From contig NC_052102.1 of NCBI RefSeq assembly GCF_012273895.1, positions 9,790,002 through 9,854,001 on the forward strand: a DNA stretch of 64,000 bases, read 5' to 3'. This document shows positions 63,401 to 64,000 of the stretch, piece after piece. A program made the position numbers and the translations under genes. This stretch comes from Zerene cesonia. Lineage: Eukaryota; Arthropoda; Insecta; Lepidoptera; Pieridae. A model generated the notes under the pieces. That model did not search any database and was not told the DNA's origin. It worked only from the letters and a program-made list of their open reading frames with translations. Each line of letters opens with the position of its first letter. Position 1 is the stretch's first letter.

Positions 63401-63750
63401 ATAGCGATAGTGGACAACCTTGACCAGAGAAGATCACTGACCTGCGTAACCATGTCCCAGTAGAAGCCGTCGAGCATCGATTTGCCATGTTGATGTTGTC
63501 TGCAGAGAGCCGGCCAGAGGGAGGCTCGTATCGGGCTGTTGATCGGCCACGAGTTCTCCCTGATGATGAGTTTGAGTTCCCGCTTGCGGGCCTGCTGTAT
63601 CAGCGGCTGGATCTCTTCGTAGGTCTTGAGCGGCGCTTTCTTGCCTGTGAATAACGGGGACGGTAAGCACTGCGTCCATATGGGGGTGGGTTCGGTTTGG
63701 GCGAGGGATTCGGCGCTGGGCGCTCGGAACGCGGCGGGCTCTATGTACAT
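5615..63750 (-). CDS. sky: skywalker / TBC1D24 orthologue, spliced gene (whole coding span)
   Basis: Ten coding exons were assembled by hand from similarity to the TBC1D24/Skywalker family and from GT-AG sites. Intron phases are 0,1,0,0,2,0,0,2,2, and every junction keeps the frame. The product is 557 residues with alternative exon A or 556 with exon B: TBC domain about 60-330, linker 324-379, TLDc about 385-557. In flies and mammals this family is a peripheral membrane protein that acts on synaptic vesicle/endosome traffic through small GTPases (Rab35, ARF6) and binds phosphoinositides by a basic pocket in the TBC domain; TLDc is linked to oxidative-stress response. Seen here: conserved blocks such as YADWQWWILAALP, VFYRVALAIL, HEPTLLMIK and FGTGETFLF. 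The catalytic Arg (IxxDxxR) and Gln (YxQ) fingers of active TBC GAPs are not visible, as is known for TBC1D24. The 5' non-coding exons and promoter may lie beyond the window. Confidence 0.95.
5757..6072 (-). other. Last intron of sky, proximal part
   Basis: Sequence from the end of copy E to the final acceptor ATCCACAG (5764-5757). The spliced intron runs from the donor of A (6672) or B (6515) and therefore contains all the decayed copies. The 5800-5955 part is AT-rich with nothing recognised. Confidence 0.8.
5960..6056 (-). pseudogene. Remnant of a sixth TLDc exon copy (F)
   Basis: Minus strand keeps TGGTACCCGCAG, then GGCGAAGACGACGCGAGG and AAGTCGCTGTTCGTGG, recognisable from the middle of copies D and E, with about 30 nt missing before it. 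A detached CGCGCGAAGTATTAG near 5960 is another piece. The linker from E keeps GTCAGTATGC, but the acceptor AG has become AA, so F has no usable 3' splice site. Confidence 0.6.
6073..6198 (-). pseudogene. Decayed TLDc exon copy E
   Basis: 126 nt between acceptor-like CTCTTCAG and a strong donor, AG|GTCAGT. It reads LTPLRAKYP, a TAG at the Trp position, then VACALEERGTKTTCG and ISPFKDADNTMITIGG. It shares the TAG with copy C and several silent changes with C and D, so C-E descend from one another rather than each directly from A or B. Confidence 0.85.
6221..6345 (-). pseudogene. Decayed TLDc exon copy D
   Basis: 125 nt. It has a good acceptor (CCTTTACAG) and donor GTCGGT. It begins LNPVRAKYPEVACALEEG; the Trp position is GAG (Glu). 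A net 4-nt loss relative to B shifts the frame in the middle, and the last third (MITIGG) is then readable only in another frame. Inclusion would disrupt the protein. Confidence 0.85.
6368..6493 (-). pseudogene. Decayed TLDc exon copy C
   Basis: 126 nt, third unit of the array. Acceptor-like CTTGGCAG ends at 6494 and donor GTTCGT follows 6368. In the array frame it reads LYPVRAKYP, then TAG where A and B have the Trp codon, then VACALEEEGAIRT, a second TAG, and DNLLFMDGDNTMITIGG. Two stops make it unusable as coding sequence. Length stays a multiple of three. Confidence 0.85.
6516..6644 (-). CDS. sky: sky alternative TLDc exon copy B (intact)
   Basis: 129 nt with the same entry and exit phase as copy A; 42 codons plus the split ends. 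It begins LQPVRAKYPWVGCALEEEG and ends YGNSLFMAADNTMITVGG. The block RAKYPWVGC and the LFMAAD-xxMIT-xGG end are shared with A; the loop between differs in length by one codon and in charge, and SK becomes NT. Two AGs lie 7 nt apart at its head; only the first (TTTGCAG, ending 6645) keeps frame. The donor GTTCGT is weaker than A's. No stops, the key Trp is kept, and codons are GC-ending, so it looks functional. A transcript using B encodes 556 residues. Confidence 0.8.
6673..6804 (-). CDS. sky: sky alternative TLDc exon copy A (intact)
   Basis: 132 nt; completes codon 467, encodes 43 residues and ends with two bases of a Gly codon at GGCGG|GTCAGT. It begins LYPERAKYPWVGCSAGDG and ends HGSELFMAADSKMITIGG. 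This fits the TLDc segment between FGTGETFLF and the C-terminal GGGDGQAIWMD (human equivalents: LQPEVQRYEW, and ESMFMAGGSDCLIVGGG). Acceptor CCGCTTGCAG and donor GTCAGT are good. It is probably the ancestral copy because its splice sites are strongest and it is farthest from the decayed end of the array. Only 28 nt separate it from copy B, so the two cannot be spliced to each other. Confidence 0.92.
7393..8392. other. Assembly gap (1000 N) in sky intron 8
   Basis: Exactly 1000 N; true size unknown. It lies just upstream, in gene orientation, of the TLDc exon array. Confidence 0.99.
9226..9271. repeat. Near-perfect 15-bp inverted repeat in sky intron 8
   Basis: Arms TTTACAGCCAGCGTG (9226-9240) and CACGCTCGCTGTAAA (9257-9271), 14 of 15 paired, with a 16-nt loop. 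Confidence 0.7.
9600..9703 (-). CDS. sky: sky coding exon 8: TLDc domain
   Basis: Encodes residues 433-466 and two bases of codon 467. It reads VFGAYCSTRWFERNQKDERG, then NRQAYFGTGETFLF, ending TTTAG|GTAAGT. FGAY, the W-x-x-R stretch and FGTGETFLF are hallmark TLDc blocks (TBC1D24: CGAYLSTDWSERN and FFGTGECFVFR). The split AG codon becomes Ser when joined to copy A or B of the next exon, both of which begin with C. The exon is short, lies in an AT-rich setting and was found by translating the minus strand. Confidence 0.95.
9704..10187 (-). other. sky intron 7 (484 nt)
   Basis: GTGAGT at 10187-10182 and ATTTCAG at 9710-9704. It includes a C-rich run on the plus strand near 10125-10175. Nothing else seen. 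Confidence 0.85.
10188..10346 (-). CDS. sky: sky coding exon 7: start of TLDc domain
   Basis: Encodes residues 380-432, phase 0 at both ends, between ATTTCCAG and GAG|GTGAGT. It reads LFTLWSWLPVRITMYQPVLL, then YTTEEHGCSLTTFYVRVEHH, then EPTLLMIKTCNNE. This matches the opening of TBC1D24's TLDc domain (DIWSWVPERF, QPLLLF, HGYSLARFY, HEPTLLLIKT). TLDc domains share the LP-x-R start, the LLY strand and the HGxSLxxFY block seen here. The codons are strikingly GC-ending against an AT-rich intron. Confidence 0.96.
10347..14099 (-). other. sky intron 6 (3.75 kb)
   Basis: GTAAGT at 14099-14094 and TTCCAG at 10352-10347. The 5' part (about 13730-14090) is a pyrimidine/adenine-rich, C-rich stretch on the plus strand with (CA)n near 14025. 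An open frame with an acceptor at its head (12804-13187) could be an alternative exon and is treated as a finding. Stretch 12130-12560 is CpG-richer than its surroundings. No other feature is recognised. Confidence 0.8.
14100..14265 (-). CDS. sky: sky coding exon 6: TBC-TLDc linker
   Basis: Completes codon 324 (AG|C, Ser) and encodes residues 325-379, ending in phase 0 at CGCGAG|GTAAGT. Sequence: SQYISRVFIKTEMTLKSKQV, then SRLVRSRSSDNLPTSQSQV, then NIQMMSHTLTIRE. The middle is rich in Ser, Arg and Gln, looks disordered and has RSRSS sites that basophilic kinases could modify (inference). The ends match the family segment between the last TBC helix and the TLDc start. The exon 5 end and this start rebuild an AGC codon that is also present before the chosen acceptor, so the exact junction is slightly less sure than the others. 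Confidence 0.9.
14266..14685 (-). other. sky intron 5 (420 nt)
   Basis: GTAAGA at 14685-14680; acceptor taken as CACCAACAG ending at 14266. A nearer-consensus TAG sits about 21 nt upstream (GTGGGTAG), but it would break the reading frame set by exon 5. Nothing else seen. Confidence 0.75.
14686..14870 (-). CDS. sky: sky coding exon 5: end of TBC domain
   Basis: Encodes residues 263-323 plus two bases of codon 324 (phase 2). It begins VFYRVALAILILFHKHS, which matches the TBC1D24 block VLYRVALAILKFFHK. A less conserved loop follows (STNPSSEWHAEATKNG), then the closing helices DHAIDKFCRNMPASP and KLLRTAFSIRAL. It ends at TTGAG|GTAAGA. Acceptor CGAGCGCAG has a poor pyrimidine tract, but the phase and the family alignment fix it. 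Confidence 0.95.
14871..15296 (-). other. sky intron 4 (426 nt)
   Basis: GTTTGT at 15296-15291 and GCGCAG at 14876-14871. Plain AT-rich intron; nothing else seen. Confidence 0.85.
15297..15443 (-). CDS. sky: sky coding exon 4: TBC domain
   Basis: Encodes residues 214-262, phase 0 at both ends. It starts after GGTTGCAG with KSAAQHLSRLSGAIGPERI and continues YADWQWWILAALPFPHLVRV, then LDCFFHEGIK before AAG|GTTTGT. The YADWQ-W block and the xxEGxK end match TBC1D24 (YADWQRWLFGELP and EGYK) almost position for position. The Trp pair and following aliphatic residues form the late TBC helices. The donor GTTTGT is weaker than the gene's other donors. Codons are strongly GC-ending, unlike the flanks. 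Confidence 0.96.
15444..17722 (-). other. sky intron 3 (2.3 kb)
   Basis: Runs from GTAAGT (17722-17717) to TTGCAG (15449-15444). It contains a truncated copy of the A-tailed retroelement at about 16885-17015. The remainder is AT-rich with no recognisable feature. Confidence 0.85.
16885..17015 (+). mobile_element. A-tailed retroelement, 3' fragment
   Basis: CCTCTGCGAATATTCATGGG, TTACCAGCAGGCGAACCACC and CGCTATGTCATAATAAAA match the 3' half of the 54796 copy. Confidence 0.6.
17723..17847 (-). CDS. sky: sky coding exon 3: TBC domain
   Basis: Completes codon 172 (G|AG, Glu) and encodes residues 173-213. It follows TTTACAG and ends in phase 0 at GCC|GTAAGT. Sequence reads EDCYHCMASLVASKEKMFIT, then HNEVTWKTVMQIAKKHA. 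It corresponds to the TBC1D24 helices after LLHYSIDE, which begin with a similar AECFEKACRIL block. The open frame continues past both splice sites for a short way, so the borders rest on the splice signals and on phase match with exons 2 and 4. Confidence 0.93.
18450..18489. repeat. Perfect 18-bp inverted repeat, 4-nt loop
   Basis: Arms AAAAAGTGATGCTTTAGG (18450-18467) and its exact complement (18472-18489) around AGGG. No transposon ends or open frame nearby. Confidence 0.9.
20703..20930 (-). mobile_element. Third Helitron-like family, copy 1
   Basis: Minus strand begins A|TCTCTACTAATATTATAAAT, contains CTCTGTCTGTCTCTTCTTCA and ends GCGGGCGGATGCTGG|T (CTRR form CTGG). Confidence 0.65.
21541..21720 (+). 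mobile_element. A-tailed retroelement, diverged fragment
   Basis: GTGCCGGAGGCCCATATCAG, TTAAAAGCCGGCAATCCATT and TTGCAGAGACGCAAGGCCTC correspond to the middle of the 54796 copy. Confidence 0.45.
22177..22376 (+). mobile_element. Non-autonomous Helitron-like element, full length
   Basis: Starts A|TCCTGCTGATATTATAAATG and ends GCAGCTAG|T, with a GCGGGTGAAACCGC hairpin about 10 nt before CTAG. This is the 5'-TC, 3' hairpin, CTRR, A|T-target layout of Helitrons. The body contains the CTCTTTCACGCAAAAACTA block common to all copies in this window. Short elements of this kind are abundant in Lepidoptera. Confidence 0.8.
22619..22858 (-). mobile_element. Second Helitron-like family (two adjoining pieces)
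   Basis: On the minus strand the 22674-22858 copy ends GTTTGCCGGGTGTAGCTAG and contains CTCCTCCGAAACGGCTTGAC and GAGAATCGGCCAACGTC, a repeat common in Lepidoptera. A shorter piece with the same end (CCGGACCAGCTAG) abuts it at 22619-22672. Confidence 0.6.
22860..22963 (-). mobile_element. Helitron-like 3' fragment
   Basis: Minus-strand 3' end (ACGG...CTAG, 22863-22860) of the same family; the 5' half is lost where it meets another transposon near 22964. Confidence 0.6.
22967..23345 (-). mobile_element. Transposon copy interrupted by a second-family insertion
   Basis: Minus strand: ACCTTTAAACGAGCAATTCT, (TA)n, [insertion 23130-23308], CGGAATCGGCTCCAACG, GGGGGTTTCGGGGGCGATAA, GAAAATGTCATATTCG, CCTGACATCTATTGGTGAAT. 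The same blocks recur in opposite orientation at 25046-25735. Confidence 0.65.
23130..23308 (-). mobile_element. Second-family Helitron-like copy, nested
   Basis: Same family as 22674-22858 (GTTTGCCGGGTGCAGCTAG end at 23133-23130), inserted into the TA-run of the transposon at 22967-23345. Confidence 0.6.
23618..23774 (+). mobile_element. Helitron-like element with internal deletion
   Basis: Same ends as the 22177 copy (TCCTATTAATATTATAAATG and CGCAGCTAG|T), but the middle from the ACGCAAAAAC block to CTGGACAACTGG is missing and the GT run is expanded. Confidence 0.75.
23816..23855. repeat. Perfect 18-bp inverted repeat, 4-nt loop
   Basis: Arms GTTAGAGATAATATCAAG (23816-23833) and exact complement (23838-23855) around AATA, 40 bp after the Helitron-like copy ending at 23774. 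Confidence 0.9.
23989..24195 (+). mobile_element. Diverged Helitron-like repeat
   Basis: Begins with ACACTAATACTATAAATGTG and TTTGTTTCTTTGGACGTTTG, has GAACGGATTTTGATGGAATT and fades near 24195. Ends are not clear. Confidence 0.4.
25046..25735 (+). mobile_element. Transposon copy with gap and CCGAGC-AAA-GCTCGG hairpin end
   Basis: Starts with ACCTTTAAACGAGCAATTCT and (TA)n, is interrupted by the 312-N gap, resumes TAGAAAATGTCATATTCG and CCTGATATCTATTGGCGAAT (this unit is tandemly doubled at 25462-25533) and ends near a perfect CCGAGC-AAA-GCTCGG hairpin at 25717-25731. I recognise the end as a dispersed lepidopteran repeat but cannot name its class. Confidence 0.6.
25100..25411. other. Assembly gap (312 N) inside a transposon
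   Basis: 312 N starting in a (TA)n run. Both edges belong to one repeat family also seen inverted at 22967-23345, so the gap falls inside a transposable element. Confidence 0.99.
26655..26842 (-). mobile_element. Third Helitron-like family, copy 2 (diverged)
   Basis: Minus strand begins TCCCCACTAATATTAAAAGT, with CTCTTTGCATCTTCCTCAAG and CTGAACCGATTGGGCTG blocks. The 3' end is eroded. Confidence 0.5.
32892..33056 (-). mobile_element. Fourth Helitron-like family, copy 1
   Basis: Minus strand starts TCTATACTAATATTATAAAG, has GTTTGTTTGTTTGTTTGAAC and TGGTCCGATTTGAAAAA, and ends in GGGCGAAGCCGGG. Confidence 0.6.
37071..37098 (+). mobile_element. Head of A-tailed retroelement, cut by gap
   Basis: TTGTGGGAGTCGAGCACGCT and following bases match 54796 onward, then the sequence runs into N. 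Confidence 0.6.
37099..37108. other. Assembly gap (10 N) between duplicated segments
   Basis: 10 N between two near-identical copies of about 295 bp. Confidence 0.99.
37899..38052 (+). mobile_element. Fifth Helitron-like family, complete short copy
   Basis: A|TCTACATAAATAAAAATGAA at the start, AAGCCGGGGCGGATCGCTAG|T at the end, with GTGTTGCTAAGCGTAAAACT and TTCTTATGGAGAGAAAGAAT blocks inside. Confidence 0.65.
38417..38621 (-). CDS. sky: sky coding exon 2: TBC domain core
   Basis: Encodes residues 104-171 plus the first base of codon 172 (phase 1). It starts after CCTCCAG with VFGTVELPDKPIMLPPFVEA and ends with PDITYSPSLYPITAALLHFM before G|GTGAGT. It aligns throughout with the TBC1D24 segment around LPEFVDNTQ and FCPALPAVVALLLHY. 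The positions that carry IxxDxxR and YxQ in active Rab GAPs read PPFVEATHC and TYSPS (Y155), so both catalytic fingers are absent. Basic residues in YHLTRKGRAVADRVV agree with the known phosphoinositide-binding character of Sky, but this is inference. Very large introns flank it on both sides. Confidence 0.95.
43680..43800 (+). mobile_element. Helitron-like element, internally deleted
   Basis: Begins TCTTACTAATATTATA, then passes directly to AGCTGGACAACTGGAATAAC and ends GAAACCGCGCGGCGAAGCTAG|T. Confidence 0.65.
44408..44566 (-). mobile_element. Fourth Helitron-like family, copy 2
   Basis: Same blocks as the 32892 copy (GTTTGTTTGAACGCGCTAAT, CGGGCGGAGCCGGGACGGAT). Confidence 0.6.
44810..45018 (+). 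mobile_element. Helitron-like element, full length
   Basis: Begins A|TCCTACTAATAATATTATAA and ends GGGGCGCAACTAG|T; contains a (GT)n run and all family blocks. Confidence 0.8.
45301..45471 (-). mobile_element. Helitron-like element, minus strand
   Basis: Reverse-oriented copy of the same family: CTAG at its 3' end (45304-45301) and the TCCTACTATCC head near 45471. Part of the 3' half is deleted. Confidence 0.7.
45957..46057 (+). mobile_element. Helitron-like 5' fragment with TCCTA repeats
   Basis: Several TCCTATC/TCCTACTAA units precede ATATTATAAACGTGAAAATTG and TGTGTGTGTTTGTAATTC; the 3' part is absent. Confidence 0.5.
46691..46806 (-). mobile_element. SINE 3' fragment, minus strand
   Basis: Minus strand has GACGACATGTGACACCTTCC, CTTGGCCAGCGTGTTGAATT, AGGAGGCCTGTGTCCCAGCA and ATATGGGCTGATGATGAT, the 3' half of the 57526-type SINE. 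Confidence 0.65.
47160..47336 (-). mobile_element. Fourth Helitron-like family, copy 3
   Basis: Minus strand ends GAAGCCGGGGCGGACCGCTAG (CTAG at 47163-47160) and begins near TCTATACTTATAC. It carries the GTTTGTTTGTTTGTTTGAAC block. Confidence 0.65.
48771..48905 (+). mobile_element. Decayed Helitron-like fragment
   Basis: TCCTAGACTAATAGTAAACTTG head and CTCTTTCACGCAAAAACCAC block of the family are visible, followed by strong divergence. Confidence 0.45.
49417..49520 (-). mobile_element. SINE 3' fragment, minus strand (diverged)
   Basis: Carries the GACCAGCGAGGTGGATTACC and CTGATGATCTT-like parts of the same SINE 3' half. Confidence 0.45.
49926..50110 (+). mobile_element. tRNA-derived SINE, 3' truncated
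   Basis: Shares GGTTCGAGACCGG, AGCGTGCAAGAAATA, ACATCACCACTGCTCGAAAC and GCATCGTGAGGAAAAC with the 57526 element; ends before the 3' GGCCAGCG block. Confidence 0.65.
50487..50655 (-). mobile_element. Fourth Helitron-like family, copy 4
   Basis: Minus strand starts TCTATACTAATATTGTAAAA and ends GGGCGAAGCCGGGGCGAAC; the middle is diverged. Confidence 0.5.
51198..51405 (-). mobile_element. Second tRNA-derived SINE family, copy 1
   Basis: On the minus strand a CGAGCATTGAACCGAGAGGG stretch precedes a B-box-like GGGTTCGATTTTT. A GTGGGGCCC-type tail region (CCCCATACCCCACACGGGG) lies at the other end. It aligns with 60296-60500. Confidence 0.45.
51441..51470. repeat. (AT)n microsatellite
   Basis: About 15 uninterrupted AT units. 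Confidence 0.9.
54796..55127 (+). mobile_element. A-tailed retroelement, longest copy
   Basis: Starts GTGGGAGTCGAGCACGCTTC, includes AGCCAGCTCGCACCGGGTAA, CATGGGCGGTGGTGATCGCT and ACCATCAGGCGAACCACCAG, and ends CCCGCTATGGCATAA followed by an A-run. It is a widespread lepidopteran retrotransposed repeat; I cannot say whether SINE or LINE 3' end. Confidence 0.65.
55645..55667. repeat. (CA)n microsatellite
   Basis: About 11 CA units. Confidence 0.85.
57225..57398 (+). mobile_element. Third Helitron-like family, copy 3 (3' part)
   Basis: TGTCTGTCTGTCTCTTCTTC and GATAGTTTGAGACCCAAG blocks, ending in GGGCGAAGCCGCGGGCGGAA. The 5' head is missing. Confidence 0.5.
57526..57830 (+). mobile_element. 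tRNA-derived SINE
   Basis: Head has an A-box-like GTGGCTCAGTGGTGAG and a B-box GGTTCGAGACC 50 nt on, then a body with ACATCACCACTGCT, AAACATCGTGAG, GACATGTGACATCTGCC, GGCCAGCGTGGTGGATTATG and TGGGCTGATG. The order fits lepidopteran SINEs (Metulj-like); the name is from general knowledge. Confidence 0.75.
57797..57840. repeat. 20-bp inverted repeat at the SINE 3' end, 4-nt loop
   Basis: Arms CAGTGGGAACATACATGGGC (57797-57816) and GCCCATATATGTTCCCACTG (57821-57840), 19 of 20 paired, around TGAT. The second arm is an inverted copy of the SINE's 3' tail. Confidence 0.85.
58448..58638 (+). mobile_element. Helitron-like element, near full length
   Basis: Begins A|TCCTACTAATATTATAAATG and ends CGCGGGACGCAGCTAG|T; a small deletion lies after AGACAGCTGGAC. 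Confidence 0.8.
58684..58895. mobile_element. Retroelement fragment
   Basis: Contains AAATTCTTTATTGCTTATAT and, near its end, CGGCCTTATCACTGTGCAGT and CTCTACCAGGCGACC. A similar GCGGCCCTATCGGTGAAAAG block sits at 55196-55262. It resembles non-LTR element 3' regions of Lepidoptera; the class is unsure. Confidence 0.35.
59616..59776 (-). mobile_element. Fifth Helitron-like family, minus-strand copy
   Basis: Minus strand: TCTATATTAAGAAATATTTA, GTGTTGCTAAGCTTTAAACT, TTATGGAGAGAATAAACG and CCGGGGCGGATCGCTAG|T. Confidence 0.6.
60296..60500 (-). mobile_element. Second tRNA-derived SINE family, copy 2
   Basis: Minus strand: TCTCCTTGGCGCAGATGTTA, GCTTGAGCGTAGAACCGAGG, B-box-like GAGTTCAGATTCCCGG and tail CTGCCCCATACCCCGC. 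Same layout as the 51198 copy. Confidence 0.5.
63442..63750 (-). CDS. sky: sky coding exon 1: N-terminus and start of TBC domain
   Basis: Encodes residues 1-103. The ATG at 63750-63748 is the first in-frame ATG after an upstream in-frame TGA, so it is the likely start; it gives MYIEPAAF as N-terminus. Residues 1-40 are variable and Pro/Ala-rich. From about residue 41 the family sequence is clear: KTYEEIQPLIQQARKRELK, then ENSWPINSPIRASLWPAL, which holds the RxxxW motif of TBC domains (R75, W79), then GKSMLDGFYWDMVTQ. The exon ends in phase 0 at CAG|GTCAGT. An acceptor-like TTATTCACAG lies inside the exon before 63644, so an alternative first exon could join there and replace the first 35 or so residues. 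The next exon is 24.8 kb away. Confidence 0.92.
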
Positions 63751-63767
63751 CGCGGAGGCGGGCACAT
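63741..63767 (-). other. Overlapping upstream ORF in the sky leader
   Basis: An ATG at 63767-63765, with A at -3, opens an eight-codon frame (MCPPPRCT) that ends at TAG 63743-63741. This is out of frame with the sky start codon at 63750 and ends inside codons 3-4 of the main ORF. If the transcript includes this leader, ribosomes starting here would bypass the sky ATG. The sequence is seen directly; the regulatory effect is inferred. Confidence 0.5.
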
Positions 63768-64000
63768 GCTTTCGGTGCGCGCGCGCCGGCCGCACTGCCG
63801 CCGGCCGATAGCTCGCCCAGCCTCCGGAAAATGCGATAGCGCCCCGGCACTGTCACACTTCGATTGTTTATCTGACCGACTAAATGCCGCGCAGGTCGAT
63901 TAGGCCGCAATGTTTTTTTTGTTTTTTTTATTTTATTTTTTTTATATTCTAGTCTATTTGAATCATACGTCATAATAAATTAATTTTTAAATTAATATTT
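63751..64000 (-). promoter_or_regulatory. 5' leader / upstream flank of sky exon 1
   Basis: Stretch 63751-63900 is GC- and CpG-rich on the exon 1 side and holds the short upstream ORF. Beyond 63905 it turns sharply AT-rich, with T-runs on the plus strand and a TATAAAA-like string near 63945 (minus strand). A TCAGATAA match to an arthropod initiator lies near 63870. These could mark a promoter or simply intron sequence ahead of a 5' UTR exon; I cannot tell which. Confidence 0.25.

Larger units (their letters stand above)
38622..63441 (-). other. sky intron 1 (24.8 kb), repeat-bearing
   Basis: Bounded by GTCAGT at 63441-63436 and CCTCCAG at 38628-38622. I found no convincing coding exon inside; the longest open frame (plus, 48864-49268) resembles no family I know and overlaps a decayed Helitron-like repeat. 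It holds the Helitron-like, SINE and other retroelement copies listed separately, simple repeats ((AT)n near 51441-51470, (CA)n near 55645-55667, (GAAA)n near 52850-52870) and a CpG-rich patch at 42555-42655. Nothing else is recognisable. Confidence 0.85.

Noticed and set aside
63434..63973. 179-residue minus-strand frame over exon 1
   Set aside because: It is out of frame with the TBC-domain reading and is low-complexity Arg/Ala; the sky frame is clearly the conserved one.
1..64000. CRISPR array, operon or phage features
   Set aside because: Splice sites, intron sizes and transposon types are those of an animal genome; the tandem units at 6073-6804 are exon copies without spacers of CRISPR type.

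Overview
This is AT-rich animal nuclear DNA with long introns, GT-AG splice sites, assembly gaps and many short dispersed repeats of kinds typical of Lepidoptera (Helitron-like elements bounded by A|TC...CTAG|T, tRNA-derived SINEs). I read it as a moth or butterfly. There is no prokaryotic gene structure, and nearly all long open frames are spurious. Real exons stand out as short GC-rich islands.

One protein-coding gene fills the window, on the minus strand: skywalker (sky), the insect orthologue of TBC1D24, with an N-terminal TBC domain and a C-terminal TLDc domain. Eight constitutive coding exons (63442-63750, 38417-38621, 17723-17847, 15297-15443, 14686-14870, 14100-14265, 10188-10346, 9600-9703), one exon chosen from a tandem set (6673-6804 or 6516-6644) and the last coding exon (5615-5756) join in frame at every junction. 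They give a protein of 557 or 556 residues, close to the length of human TBC1D24. Exons 1-5 encode the TBC domain, exon 6 the linker and exons 7-10 the TLDc domain. Introns 1 (24.8 kb) and 2 (20.6 kb) are very large; the rest are compact.

The most interesting region is 5960-6804. A single TLDc exon has been copied in tandem with a period of about 150 bp. Copies A and B are intact and phase-matched. Copies C, D and E carry stops or a frameshift, and F is a remnant. Copies are separated by only 22-28 nt, holding a donor abutting an acceptor. That is too short to splice, so A and B should be mutually exclusive alternative exons giving two versions of one TLDc surface segment. The decayed copies look like an exon-derived minisatellite.

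Layout: 1-5614, 3' flank/3' UTR with a 1-kb gap (3470-4469) and a degenerate GATTGACC-rich repeat; 5615-17847, exons 10 to 3 with a 1-kb gap (7393-8392); 17848-38416, intron 2 with Helitrons, a nested transposon, a 312-N gap (25100-25411) and a duplicated segment around a 10-N gap (37099-37108); 38622-63441, intron 1 with Helitrons and SINEs; 63442-64000, first coding exon, an overlapping upstream ORF and 5' flank.
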